Below, piece by piece: positions 1-7,433 of a stretch of DNA of 8,698 nt. The notes under the pieces are model-generated. The model saw nothing but the letters and a program-made list of their open reading frames with translations, was not told the DNA's origin and did no database searches. Both the position numbers and the translations under genes were made by a program. The stretch covers positions 1 to 8,698 of the forward strand of contig JACMOE010000541.1 of the NCBI GenBank assembly GCA_014378185.1, read 5' to 3'. Source of the stretch: Gemmatimonadaceae bacterium (GTDB lineage Bacteria > Gemmatimonadota > Gemmatimonadetes > Gemmatimonadales > Gemmatimonadaceae). How positions within the stretch are numbered: position 1 is the stretch's first letter; every line of letters starts with the position of its first letter.

Positions 1-1161
1 CCGCCGGCGCTGCCCGCGCGTCCGTGGTTCTGGTTGCTGCTTGCGATCGCCCCCGCGCCCGCTGCCGCGCGACGCGCGCGCAACCGCACGCGTCGCCGCA
101 CTGAGCGCCGATCGGCCACTCGCCGACTTCAGCAGGCGCGCGCGCGCGCCGAGCCGCTCACGGCGCGTGCGCTGCGACGACTGTATCTCGAAGCCGTCGG
201 GGACCGCGTGCCGCGCACGATCGGATCCACGCGCCCGGCGGATTTCACACGCGCACTGCGGCTCGCCGGGGTCACCGAGCAGACGGCGCATTCGGCGGGG
301 GTGTTGCTGGAGCATCTGGATAACGCGGCATTCTCGCCGTCTGGAACGATTGGCGACGACGCGGTGGCCAGCGCCGACGCCAGCGTGCGAGCCGTGTATG
401 GGGAGGCCGTGCGGCCGGTGACGGCAATGGTCTTCAGTCGCACAGTCGTTGGATTGATGCTGTTGCTCTCCTCTGCCGCGGCGCTCCGCGCTATGCCTGA
501 CGGCGTCGCGGCCACGTTCACGCAGGGCGTGGAGGCGTACGATCATGCCGCGTTCACCACGGCAGAACGTCTTTTCGGGCGGGTCGCGGCACGGGTCCCA
601 CGCTCCGTGGATGCGTGGGCCAATCTCGGCACCGCATCGTGGTCGCGCGGCGACAGCGCCTCCGCCGTGCGCGGCTGGCAGCGCGCCCTCCGGCTCGACC
701 CGCTCGACGATGAGCTGCGCAACCGCATCGACGCCGTGGCACCCGTTCTCGTGCGCTCGCCCGCCTACGTGCCGCCCGTGCCGGTGAACGTACTGGCACT
801 CCTCGCGCTCGCGTGCTGGGTCGGAGCGTGGGGACTGATGGCAATTCCATCGCGGTACCGTGTGCGGCATACCCGGGCAATCGCGGGAGGTGCGATGTCT
901 GTGGGGGTCGTTGCCCTCCTTGGGGCACTCGAGATGGCAGACCGGCTCGAGCCGCACTCACTTGCAGTGCTCCGAAGCAGCCGCTCGTTGTTCGTCGGCC
1001 CGGGGTCGGGTGTCGCAATCGCGAACGCGACCATCGGCGAAACCGGACTGCTCGGGGTACGAGAGGGCGGATGGGTCCGGATTGCCCTCGGCGCGGGACG
1101 CGCGGGCTGGGTGCCGGTCGCGAGCGTGCTGCCGCTCGATGCGCCGCCCGGTGACCCGTAG
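1..1161 (+). CDS. BatD/BatE-like aerotolerance membrane protein, 5'-truncated, apparent fusion
   Basis: The frame is open from the left edge for 386 codons, so the true start lies outside the window; the TTG at 34 is internal. Numbering from the window edge, residues 8-22 are a hydrophobic segment (PWFWLLLAIAPAPAA) followed by a very basic stretch. Residues about 50-125 then resemble the cytoplasmic tail of BatD (GDRVPRTIG, DFTRALRLAGV, LLEHLDNAAFSP). A second hydrophobic segment begins at M143 and ends in a signal-peptide-like AALRA. Two TPR-like repeats follow (about 169-236, ending in RALRLDPLDDEL), then two membrane segments (about 262-282 and 293-312) and a C-terminal SH3-like domain (about 325-381). 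TPR, membrane segments and SH3 together are the usual BatE layout. Bat proteins act in the envelope with MoxR and VWA-domain partners, which would be expected upstream. The precise biochemical role is unknown. The family call is by pattern only. The joint may be a real fusion or a frameshift. Confidence 0.7.
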   Translation, partial: PPALPARPWFWLLLAIAPAPAAARRARNRTRRRTERRSATRRLQQARARAEPLTARALRRLYLEAVGDRVPRTIGSTRPADFTRALRLAGVTEQTAHSAGVLLEHLDNAAFSPSGTIGDDAVASADASVRAVYGEAVRPVTAMVFSRTVVGLMLLLSSAAALRAMPDGVAATFTQGVEAYDHAAFTTAERLFGRVAARVPRSVDAWANLGTASWSRGDSASAVRGWQRALRLDPLDDELRNRIDAVAPVLVRSPAYVPPVPVNVLALLALACWVGAWGLMAIPSRYRVRHTRAIAGGAMSVGVVALLGALEMADRLEPHSLAVLRSSRSLFVGPGSGVAIANATIGETGLLGVREGGWVRIALGAGRAGWVPVASVLPLDAPPGDP

Positions 1162-1183
1162 CGCGAGCCCGCCGCAGTGCCGG

Positions 1184-1212
1184 TTCTTTTTCGCACGCCG
1201 TCCGGATAGCAT
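1184..1212 (+). promoter_or_regulatory. candidate mutL promoter, possibly leaderless
   Basis: A TTCTTT hexamer (1184-1189), a 17-base spacer and TAGCAT (1207-1212) fit a sigma70-type promoter. The -10 element ends only 7 bases before the mutL ATG, which would place the transcript start at or next to the start codon. No Shine-Dalgarno sequence precedes this ATG, as expected for a leaderless message. The -35 is a weak match and the call rests on spacing alone. Confidence 0.4.
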
Positions 1213-1219
1213 TCCTCCC

Positions 1220-3025
1220 ATGCCGCGCATCGCCGTCCTTCCCTCCGCTGTAGCTGACCAGATCGCCGCCGGCGAGGTGGTGGAGCGCCCGTCGTCCGCG
1301 GTGAAGGAGCTCGTCGAGAATGCACTGGATGCGGGCGCCACAGCGGTGGACGTTTCGGTGGAGGACGGCGGCCGCCAGCTCATTCGGGTGAGCGACGACG
1401 GCAGCGGCATGGTGCGCGACGACGCGTTGCTGGCACTCGAGCGGCACGCCACGTCGAAGATCCGGGTGGCCTTGGATCTCGTTGGCGTCGCGAGCTTCGG
1501 CTTTCGCGGTGAAGCGTTGCCGGCGATCTGCTCGGTCAGCCGGCTGGTGGTGGAAACCGCGCCCGACGATGGCGCCGGTACAGCGGTGCATGCGGCCGGT
1601 GGCACCATCCAGGAGGTGCGCGACATTGCACGACGACGCGGGACGACTGTCGTGGTGTCGCAGCTCTTCTACAACGCGCCGGCCCGGCAGAAATTCCTTC
1701 GCGGGCCGCGCTCCGAATGGCGCAGCATCCTGGAAACGATGACCACCATTGCGCTCAACCGGCGCGATGTGCGGCTCACCCTCACGCACGATGGCAAATG
1801 CGCCTTCGCACTCCCCGCGGCGGCGAGCCTTCGCGATCGCGTTGCCGCGCTGTGGGGCAGCGCGGTCGCGGATCGCATGGTGGACGTGGAGGATGTACGT
1901 GGCACCGTTCAGGTCAGTGGCCTGGCGGAACGTCCCGGTGACGTGGGGACGGCCAGTCGCCGCACCTTCATCACCGTGAACGGCCGCGTCGTGCGCGACA
2001 ACGGAATTCTCCGCGCCGCCGAGACGGCGTATCGTTCGACCATCACGGCCGGACTGCGTCCGTCGCTGCTCCTCGAGGTGGTGGTGCCGGCGAACAGCGT
2101 CGACGTGAACGTGCATCCCGCCAAGGCGGAAGTGCGGTTCCTCGACCGATGGACGGTGGAACGCGCCGTGGAAGAAGCAGTACGCCGCGCCCTCGGCACC
2201 TTCGACGCGAGCGCGGCCCTCGGCATTCGGCGCTGGTCCGCCAACGGTGCGGCCTGGGCGCCGGCTGCCGCTGACGTGGAGCTGCTGCGCCCCGCGGCGC
2301 ACGACGCCGCTGGCCTGTTCGGTGAACAGGGCGCCGCGCGCGATGATGGTGGCCAGGCGTCGAGCGATTCGGCGGTGAATGGGCGGCCGCGGGGCATGCC
2401 GCCCGAACCGGAATTTCCACCCGTCGTTGCGGACGTCGTGCCGCTCGCGCCAATCGTCGTACCGCCGCTGATGCAGCTGCGTCGCACCTGGATGATGTTC
2501 GAGCATGACGAGGGCATGGTGCTCATCGACCAGCACTCCGCGCACGAGCGTGTGCTGTACGAGCGGTTCATGGGCATGCTCGAGCGCGGCGAAGCCCCTT
2601 CGCAGCGACTGCTCTTTCCGCTCACGCTGCACCTCACGCCAGCCGAGGGTGACGCGTTCGAGGCCCATCGCGAGTTGCTCGCGCGACTCGGCTTCGAGGT
2701 GGACGGATTTGGAGGGCACACGCTGCTTGTGAACAGCGTGCCCATGCCGCATCCGCGCTTCGACGCGGAGCGTTGCCTGCGCGAGACACTTGCGGCACTC
2801 ACCGGCGATCGCGAGGGTGCCGCGCATGCAAAGCACGAGCGACTCGCAGCAACGGTGGCGTGCAAGGCGGCCGTGAAGGCCGGCGACGAACTCTCGCAGG
2901 GCGAAATGCGCGCGCTGTTCATCGCGCTCGGTGACACACGACTCCCCGCGCACGACGTGCACGGCCGCTCCACCATCGTGCAACTCTCCTGGCCCGAGCT
3001 CGAGCGGCGGTTTGGCCGACAGTAG
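1220..3025 (+). CDS. mutL: DNA mismatch repair protein MutL
   Basis: MutL is the GHKL ATPase that couples MutS mismatch recognition to strand incision and removal. The protein is 601 aa. The ATG at 1220 is chosen because it gives the canonical start (MPRIAVLPSAVADQIAAGEV); the frame stays open upstream to 860 without family-like sequence. ATPase motifs are intact: KELVENALDAG (E30, N34), DDGSGM (59-64), RHATSKI (75-81) and GFRGEAL (94-100), then LFYNAPAR and VNVHPAKAEVRF. A variable linker leads to a C-terminal domain with an endonuclease-type motif DQHSAHERVLYE (437-448, Ser where Ala is usual), a possible sliding-clamp motif QRLLFP (462-467) and ACKAAVKAG (from 547). The final motif reads HDVHGRST (578-585), with D579 where nicking MutL proteins have the Cys of CPHGRP. 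The 3' end overlaps miaA by 14 bases. The identity is certain; endonuclease activity is likely but unproven. Confidence 0.97.
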   Translation: MPRIAVLPSAVADQIAAGEVVERPSSAVKELVENALDAGATAVDVSVEDGGRQLIRVSDDGSGMVRDDALLALERHATSKIRVALDLVGVASFGFRGEALPAICSVSRLVVETAPDDGAGTAVHAAGGTIQEVRDIARRRGTTVVVSQLFYNAPARQKFLRGPRSEWRSILETMTTIALNRRDVRLTLTHDGKCAFALPAAASLRDRVAALWGSAVADRMVDVEDVRGTVQVSGLAERPGDVGTASRRTFITVNGRVVRDNGILRAAETAYRSTITAGLRPSLLLEVVVPANSVDVNVHPAKAEVRFLDRWTVERAVEEAVRRALGTFDASAALGIRRWSANGAAWAPAAADVELLRPAAHDAAGLFGEQGAARDDGGQASSDSAVNGRPRGMPPEPEFPPVVADVVPLAPIVVPPLMQLRRTWMMFEHDEGMVLIDQHSAHERVLYERFMGMLERGEAPSQRLLFPLTLHLTPAEGDAFEAHRELLARLGFEVDGFGGHTLLVNSVPMPHPRFDAERCLRETLAALTGDREGAAHAKHERLAATVACKAAVKAGDELSQGEMRALFIALGDTRLPAHDVHGRSTIVQLSWPELERRFGRQ

Positions 3026-3935
3026 CGACACGCGCATTCGCGTGATCTGCGGGCCCACAGCGGCAGGGAAGACCTGCGCCGCCACGTGGTTCGCACGCTT
3101 CGCCGACATCGGTGTCGTGAGTGCCGATTCTCGGCAACTGTACAAGGGGTTCGACATCGGCACGGCAAAACCCACCGTGCGGGACATGCTCGCCGCACCG
3201 CACCTTGGCATCGATGTCCTAGAGCCCACCCCACGCGCGTCGTCGGCCTGGTGGGTGGCGCGGGCCGACGGATGGCTCGACGAGCTCCGCGTTGCAGGGC
3301 GCACGCCCCTCGTCGTGGGCGGCACGGGCCTGTACCTGCGTGCCCTGTTCGGTGAGCTGTTCGAGGAGCCGCCGATGGACGCGGCCGCCCGCACGGAGCT
3401 CCAGTCTGTTCTGGCGGAAAAAACGTCCGATGAACTGCGCCGGTGGGTGCTGGCGCTCGATCCCGCGCGCGCCCACCTGGGACGCACGCAGCAGCTCCGC
3501 GCCATTGAAATTGCCCTGCTCACCGGTCGCCGCGTCAGCGACCTCCACCGGGAGACGGCGCGTCCGCCCCGGCGTCGCGCACGGTATCTTGTGGTCGACC
3601 CCGGCCCCTCCCTCGCATTTCATATCGAGACGCGGACGGACACCATGTTCACGAACGGCTGGGCCGAGGAAGTGCGCCAGCTCATGTGTGACGTACCGGA
3701 GGACGCGCCGGCATGGAACGCGAGCGGCTATCGGACGGTTCGTGCCATGGTGCTCGGCGAAGTTACCATGCGTGAGGCGACATCACGGGTGGTCATCGAG
3801 ACCCGGCAGTACGCCAAGCGCCAGCGCACCTGGTTTCGGCATCAGCTGAACGGCGAAGACGTGACTCGCCTGTCTGTCCACGAACCGGATTGGGCCGAGC
3901 GCGCCTCGGCCTGGTGGAGGGAAGGGAACACGTGA
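3012..3935 (+). CDS. miaA: tRNA dimethylallyltransferase MiaA
   Basis: MiaA transfers a dimethylallyl group from DMAPP to N6 of A37 in tRNAs that read UNN codons, the first step toward i6A and ms2i6A. Motifs appear in order: P-loop GPTAAGKT (14-21), SADSRQLYKG (37-46, with D39 as the likely catalytic base), GGTGLYLRAL (from 103), RAIEIALLTGRRVS, SGYRTVRAM (238-246) and the tRNA-binding end with KRQRTWFR (269-276). The start is uncertain. TTG at 3012 gives 307 aa, a normal length, and keeps the first beta strand (RIRVIC). ATG at 2931 would add 27 residues without family character deep inside mutL, and GTG at 3042 would cut the first strand. The upstream purine-rich stretch is a weak ribosome site, so translation may be coupled to mutL. 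The stop overlaps the bshA start by 4 bases. In many bacteria miaA also follows mutL, which supports the call. Confidence 0.96.
   Translation: MADSSDTRIRVICGPTAAGKTCAATWFARFADIGVVSADSRQLYKGFDIGTAKPTVRDMLAAPHLGIDVLEPTPRASSAWWVARADGWLDELRVAGRTPLVVGGTGLYLRALFGELFEEPPMDAAARTELQSVLAEKTSDELRRWVLALDPARAHLGRTQQLRAIEIALLTGRRVSDLHRETARPPRRRARYLVVDPGPSLAFHIETRTDTMFTNGWAEEVRQLMCDVPEDAPAWNASGYRTVRAMVLGEVTMREATSRVVIETRQYAKRQRTWFRHQLNGEDVTRLSVHEPDWAERASAWWREGNT
3916..3927 (+). promoter_or_regulatory. bshA ribosome binding site inside the miaA end
   Basis: GGAGGGAAGGGA lies 4-5 bases before the GTG at 3932, inside the last codons of miaA. It is the strongest Shine-Dalgarno-like sequence in the first operon and supports GTG 3932 as the bshA start. 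Confidence 0.7.
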
Positions 3936-5068
3936 AAATCGGCATCACCTGCTATCCGACATACGGCGGGTCCGGCGCCGTCGCGACGGAGCTCGGCATC
4001 GCGCTCGCGCAGCGCGGCCACGAGATCCACTTCATCACGTATCAGCAGCCCTTCCGGCTGCCGTCGTTCCTGCCGCGCATCTTCTTCCACGAAGTGGATG
4101 TCGGTCGTTACCCGCTGTTCGAGTACCCACCGTACGACCTCGCGCTCGCCGTCCGCATGCACGAGGTGGTGCGCGCGCACCACCTCGACCTCCTGCACGT
4201 CCACTATGCCATTCCGCACGCGACCAGTGCGTGGATCGCCAAGGAAATGCTTGCGGAGACGAACACCGACATCAAGGTGCTCACCACCCTGCACGGCACC
4301 GACATTACCATCGTGGGCCAGGACCCGTCATTCCACGCCATCACGAAATTCTCCATCGAGAAGTCGGATGGCCTGACAGCGGTGTCGCAGTTCCTTCGCG
4401 CCGAGACGCAATCGGCATTCGGCTGTGCCAGCTGCCGCATCGAGGTGATCCCGAACTTCATCGACCCCGCCGTCTATGATCGCGCGCGCTATCAGCCGCA
4501 GTTCGCCGATATCGCGAAGGGGCGCAAGGTGCTCATGCACCTCTCCAACTTCCGCCCGGTCAAGCGCGTGCAGGAGATCATCCGGATCTACGCCCGCGTC
4601 GCGCGCGAGGTCCCGAGCATACTCGTCATGGTCGGCGACGGCCCGGACCGCGTGCTCGCCGAACAGGAGGCGCGCGACCTGGGCGTCAGTGAAGACGTCT
4701 TCTTTCTCGGCAAGCTCGAGTCGGTTGCGCCCTTGCTGGCAAGCGCCGATCTCTTCCTGCTGCCCACCGTGAGCGAGTCGTTCGGCCTCAGCGCGCTCGA
4801 GGCCCTGGCGTGCGGCGTGCCGGTGATCGGTGCGCATGCGGGTGGCCTCCCTGAAGTGGTGCGGAACGGGGAGACCGGGTTCCTCTGCGAGCCCGGCGAC
4901 GTTGACGGCATGGCGCACGCCGCAGCATCGCTTCTGGCTGACCCGTCGCGATGGCATGCTGCGAGCCAGTTGGCCGCGGCCGACGCCAGGGCGCGCTTCG
5001 GCCAGGAGGCGGTCGTCGCGCAGTACGAGGCGTTCTATCACCGCGCCCTCCACGGCGACGCGCCATGA
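3932..5068 (+). CDS. bshA: N-acetyl-alpha-D-glucosaminyl L-malate synthase BshA
   Basis: BshA is a GT4 glycosyltransferase that joins UDP-GlcNAc and L-malate to give GlcNAc-malate, the first step in making bacillithiol. The GTG start (378 aa) gives the family's N-terminus MKIGITCYPTYGGSG, and GTGA is shared with the miaA stop. The N-terminal Rossmann half contains the GGSG loop (12-15), VHYAIPH, LHGTDIT (120-126) and the SDGLTAVS stretch. The C-terminal half contains SNFRPVKR (205-212), a VGDGPDR turn, and the EX7E signature with E282 and E290 in SESFGLSALEALACG, followed by GGLPEVV and TGFLCEPGD. The length and motifs are those of BshA rather than a generic glycosyltransferase, notably the N-terminus and the HGTDIT motif. 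The later enzymes BshB (deacetylase) and BshC (cysteine ligase) are not in the window. A related GT4 enzyme with another acceptor is the only realistic alternative. Confidence 0.93.
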   Translation: MKIGITCYPTYGGSGAVATELGIALAQRGHEIHFITYQQPFRLPSFLPRIFFHEVDVGRYPLFEYPPYDLALAVRMHEVVRAHHLDLLHVHYAIPHATSAWIAKEMLAETNTDIKVLTTLHGTDITIVGQDPSFHAITKFSIEKSDGLTAVSQFLRAETQSAFGCASCRIEVIPNFIDPAVYDRARYQPQFADIAKGRKVLMHLSNFRPVKRVQEIIRIYARVAREVPSILVMVGDGPDRVLAEQEARDLGVSEDVFFLGKLESVAPLLASADLFLLPTVSESFGLSALEALACGVPVIGAHAGGLPEVVRNGETGFLCEPGDVDGMAHAAASLLADPSRWHAASQLAAADARARFGQEAVVAQYEAFYHRALHGDAP

Positions 5069-5088
5069 GCAGGCGACAGTAGACGCGC

Positions 5089-5094
5089 TATCTT
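5089..5094 (+). promoter_or_regulatory. weak candidate -10 element for uppP
   Basis: TATCTT sits in the 67-base gap between bshA and uppP and resembles the groES -10 (TATCAT). No good -35 hexamer is found 16-18 bases upstream. The pyrimidine-rich stretch from 5091 to 5135 contains no Shine-Dalgarno sequence. Confidence 0.3.
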
Positions 5095-5135
5095 ACCCTC
5101 CTCCCACCTGACCTTCACCGTACCCCGCCGCCCGC

Positions 5136-5903
5136 ATGTCGCTTCTTCACGCACTGATTCTCGGAATCGTCGAAGGCATCACGGAGTTCCTCCCCGTGTC
5201 GTCCACGGCGCACCTGATCCTCACGAGCCACCTGCTGCGCATCGCGGAGTCCGAGTTCGTGAAGAGCTTCGAGATCATCATTCAGCTCGGCGCCATCCTG
5301 TCGGTGGTGGTGCTCTACTGGTCGCGGTTCTGGAACTGGGACGTGCTCAAGAAGCTCGTGGTCGCCGTCATTCCCACCGGCGTCATCGGCCTCACGGTCT
5401 ACAAGGCCATCAAGGGCTACCTGCTCGGCAACATTCCCGTGGTGCTCGCCGCACTCCTCGTGGGCGGTATTGCACTCATCATCTTCGAGCGCTTCCAGAA
5501 GGGACGCACCGAGACGGATGCGGACTTCTCCGAGATCACGTACCGGAAAGCCTTCCTCATCGGGCTCTTTCAGGCGATTGCGGTGATTCCCGGCGTCTCC
5601 CGCTCCGCGGCCACCATCGTGGGCGGCTCGCTCATCGGCGTGTCCAAGCGCACCATCGTGGACTTCTCGTTCATGCTCGCCGTTCCCACGATGATCGCGG
5701 CAAGTGGATTGGAGCTCGTGAAGGGCCGGTCGGCGCTCGCGGGGCACTACGACATGCTCGCCGTGGGATTCGTGGTCAGCTTCATCACCGCCATCATCGC
5801 CGTCAAGTCCTTCCTCGGCTACATCAAGACGCGCGACTTCTCGGCGTTCGGCTGGTATCGCATCGCGCTCGCCGTCGTGTACTTCCTTGTCTTTCTCCGC
5901 TGA
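5136..5903 (+). CDS. uppP: undecaprenyl-diphosphatase UppP (BacA family)
   Basis: UppP is an integral membrane enzyme that removes a phosphate from undecaprenyl diphosphate, regenerating the carrier lipid for peptidoglycan and other surface polymers. Its overproduction gives bacitracin resistance in other bacteria. The protein is 255 aa, close to the family's usual 255-275. The first catalytic stretch is VEGITEFLPVSSTAHL, with E13, E17 and H26. The second is PGVSRSAAT, with R156. Several strongly hydrophobic segments surround them, for example AALLVGGIALIIF and the last segment ending in VVYFLVFLR. The ATG at 5136 gives the standard family start. The upstream leader is pyrimidine-rich and lacks a recognisable ribosome site. 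The 3' end overlaps the proposed birA start by 17 bases, so uppP probably heads a uppP-birA-coaX transcript. Confidence 0.97.
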   Translation: MSLLHALILGIVEGITEFLPVSSTAHLILTSHLLRIAESEFVKSFEIIIQLGAILSVVVLYWSRFWNWDVLKKLVVAVIPTGVIGLTVYKAIKGYLLGNIPVVLAALLVGGIALIIFERFQKGRTETDADFSEITYRKAFLIGLFQAIAVIPGVSRSAATIVGGSLIGVSKRTIVDFSFMLAVPTMIAASGLELVKGRSALAGHYDMLAVGFVVSFITAIIAVKSFLGYIKTRDFSAFGWYRIALAVVYFLVFLR

Positions 5904-6657
5904 GCCTCGTGGCGCGCGTGCGTACGACGGGGAAGACGTCGGCGCACTCGCTGCGCGCTGGCAGGTCCCGTCAGTCGTGGCGTTCGATGCCGTGGGCTCG
6001 ACGCTCGACGTCGCGCATCGGCTGGCCCCGGATGCCGCGTCCGGCACGCTCATCCTTGCCGACGAGCAGACCGCCGGCCGCGGCCGTCATGGCCGGCGTT
6101 GGGCATCCGCGCGCGGCGCTGGTATCTGGCTCACCCTCATCGAGCGGCCATCCGATGCACGCGCACTCGACGTGCTATCCCTTCGGTGCGGCCTGTATGC
6201 GGCGGAGGCGCTCGATGCGCTCGCGGAGTCGCCCGTGCGAGTGAAGTGGCCGAACGACCTGTACGTGGGTGAATGCAAGCTCGCCGGCACGCTCATCGAG
6301 ACACGGTGGCGCGGCACGAAGCCGGAATGGGTAGCCATCGGATTCGGCCTCAATGTGTCGACGCCCGACGTTGATACCGCCACAGGCCTCGTCGCCGGCG
6401 TCACGCGGCTCGCCCCCCTCGACGGCATCGTGCCGGCGCATCGCCGCGCCGCCACCGCGAGCCGCCATCTCTCCGAGGACGAACTCGCACGGTGGCGCGC
6501 GAGAGACCTGTCAGTGGGCCGCACGGTGCTCGAACCTGTCGGCGGCGTGGTGGCGGGCATCAATGCGTCGGGCGAGGTGCTCATCATGTCCGAAGGCCAC
6601 ACCGCAGCGGTGCGGTCCGGTTCACTCACATTCGCCGAGCCGCTCGCATGCTCCTGA
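5887..6657 (+). CDS. birA: biotin--[acetyl-CoA-carboxylase] ligase, non-regulatory BirA
   Basis: BirA activates biotin with ATP and attaches it to the carrier lysine of carboxylases such as AccB. The catalytic domain is complete: GSTLDVAH (37-44), AGRGRHGRRW (63-72, biotin and adenylate loop), KWPNDLY (120-126), CKLAGTLIE with K131 as the likely catalytic lysine, and IGFGLNVS. A small C-terminal SH3-like cap follows (GRTVLEPVGGVVAGINASGEV). There is no N-terminal helix-turn-helix, so this is a class I enzyme that should not repress biotin genes. The start is uncertain. TTG 5887 gives 256 aa and overlaps uppP by 17 bases, with no clear ribosome site. The only later in-frame candidate before the first motif is GTG 5977, giving 226 aa. 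The 3' end overlaps coaX by 10 bases. birA next to coaX is a well-known pairing in other bacteria. Confidence 0.94.
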   Translation: MSFSAEPRGARAYDGEDVGALAARWQVPSVVAFDAVGSTLDVAHRLAPDAASGTLILADEQTAGRGRHGRRWASARGAGIWLTLIERPSDARALDVLSLRCGLYAAEALDALAESPVRVKWPNDLYVGECKLAGTLIETRWRGTKPEWVAIGFGLNVSTPDVDTATGLVAGVTRLAPLDGIVPAHRRAATASRHLSEDELARWRARDLSVGRTVLEPVGGVVAGINASGEVLIMSEGHTAAVRSGSLTFAEPLACS

Positions 6658-7433
6658 CCTTCGACGTCGGCAACACGGAAACGTCCGTCGGCTTGTTCGA
6701 CGGCGACGTGCTGCGCGCGCATTGGCGCTTCATCACGGATACGCCACGGACCGCGGACGAGGTGGGCGTGCTGCTGCGTGGCCTCGTTGCCGGTGCCGAC
6801 GTGCCGCTGTCCAGCGTGCGCGGCGTGGCTATCGCCTCGGTGGTGCGCGGCATGGCCCTGCATCTCGAGGAGGCGTGCCGCCGCTGGCTTCCCGTGCAGC
6901 GTCTCGAGATATTCGACGCCGCGTCGCCGCTGCCCATCACCCTCGCGGTTGACGAACCCCTCACGGTTGGGGCGGACCGCATCATCAACACGCTCGTCGC
7001 AAGCCGTCGCTACAAGCGCGACGCCATCGTCGTGGACCTCGGTACCGCCACCACCTTCGATTGCATCACCAGTGAGGGCGTGTTCCTGGGCGGCGTTATC
7101 GCGCCCGGAGTGCGCACCTCGGCCGAGACGCTGTTTCGTCGGACGTCGAAGCTGCCGGCGACGGAACTCACCGTCCCGCCGCGCGTGATCGGACGGCGTA
7201 CGGACGACTGCATTCGCGCCGGTGTGATGTTCGGCAATGCAGAGGCAATCGACGGGATCGTGCGCCGGATCCTGGCCGAGTGGCCGCGCCCGGAACGGCC
7301 CATTGTCATCGGTACCGGAGGCCTGGCCGAACTGTTTGCGCCGATCTGCGCGAGCTTTGATGAAGTGGATCCCTTTCTCACGCTGTACGGCTTGGTCATG
7401 GCGTTCGAGCTCGTCGGCGACGGTCGATTGTAG
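6648..7433 (+). CDS. coaX: type III pantothenate kinase CoaX
   Basis: CoaX phosphorylates pantothenate, the committed step of coenzyme A synthesis. Type III enzymes belong to the ASKHA fold, typically need a monovalent cation and are not inhibited by CoA. The protein is 261 aa, normal for the family. Motifs are FDVGNTETSVGLFDG (5-19, phosphate loop with D6), GADR (108-111), DLGTATTFD (130-138, where D130 is the likely catalytic base), GGVIAPGV and the adenosine-side IGTGGLA near the C-terminus. The ATG at 6648 matches the family start. It lies inside the end of birA, and the stretch ATGCTCCTGA holds both the start and the birA stop. No ribosome site is evident, so translation is probably coupled to birA. 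It is the last gene before the groES regulatory region. Confidence 0.96.
   Translation: MLLTFDVGNTETSVGLFDGDVLRAHWRFITDTPRTADEVGVLLRGLVAGADVPLSSVRGVAIASVVRGMALHLEEACRRWLPVQRLEIFDAASPLPITLAVDEPLTVGADRIINTLVASRRYKRDAIVVDLGTATTFDCITSEGVFLGGVIAPGVRTSAETLFRRTSKLPATELTVPPRVIGRRTDDCIRAGVMFGNAEAIDGIVRRILAEWPRPERPIVIGTGGLAELFAPICASFDEVDPFLTLYGLVMAFELVGDGRL

Noticed and set aside
41..421. A 126-codon frame on the + strand overlapping the Bat gene
   Set aside because: It is Arg/Ser-rich without a family pattern, while the other frame shows BatD-like sequence. Only its TGA stop is of interest, as the possible natural end of batD if a base is in error.
860..1219. An upstream extension of the mutL frame to 860
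   Set aside because: The extension overlaps the 3' part of the Bat gene and lacks MutL character. The family's N-terminus begins exactly at ATG 1220.
2931..3011. ATG 2931 as the miaA start
   Set aside because: It would overlap mutL by 95 bases and add a Ser/Pro/Thr-rich stretch absent from MiaA; TTG 3012 gives a normal N-terminus.
554..3523. A 989-codon open frame on the - strand
   Set aside because: It runs antisense across three genes that have complete family motifs on the + strand. Its product is rich in Arg, His and Ala without domain pattern, as expected for an antisense frame opened by GC-biased codon use.
5115..6053. A 312-codon open frame on the - strand rich in Glu, Asp and His
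   Set aside because: It is antisense to uppP and the start of birA. Its acidic, repetitive look is the mirror of hydrophobic uppP codons.
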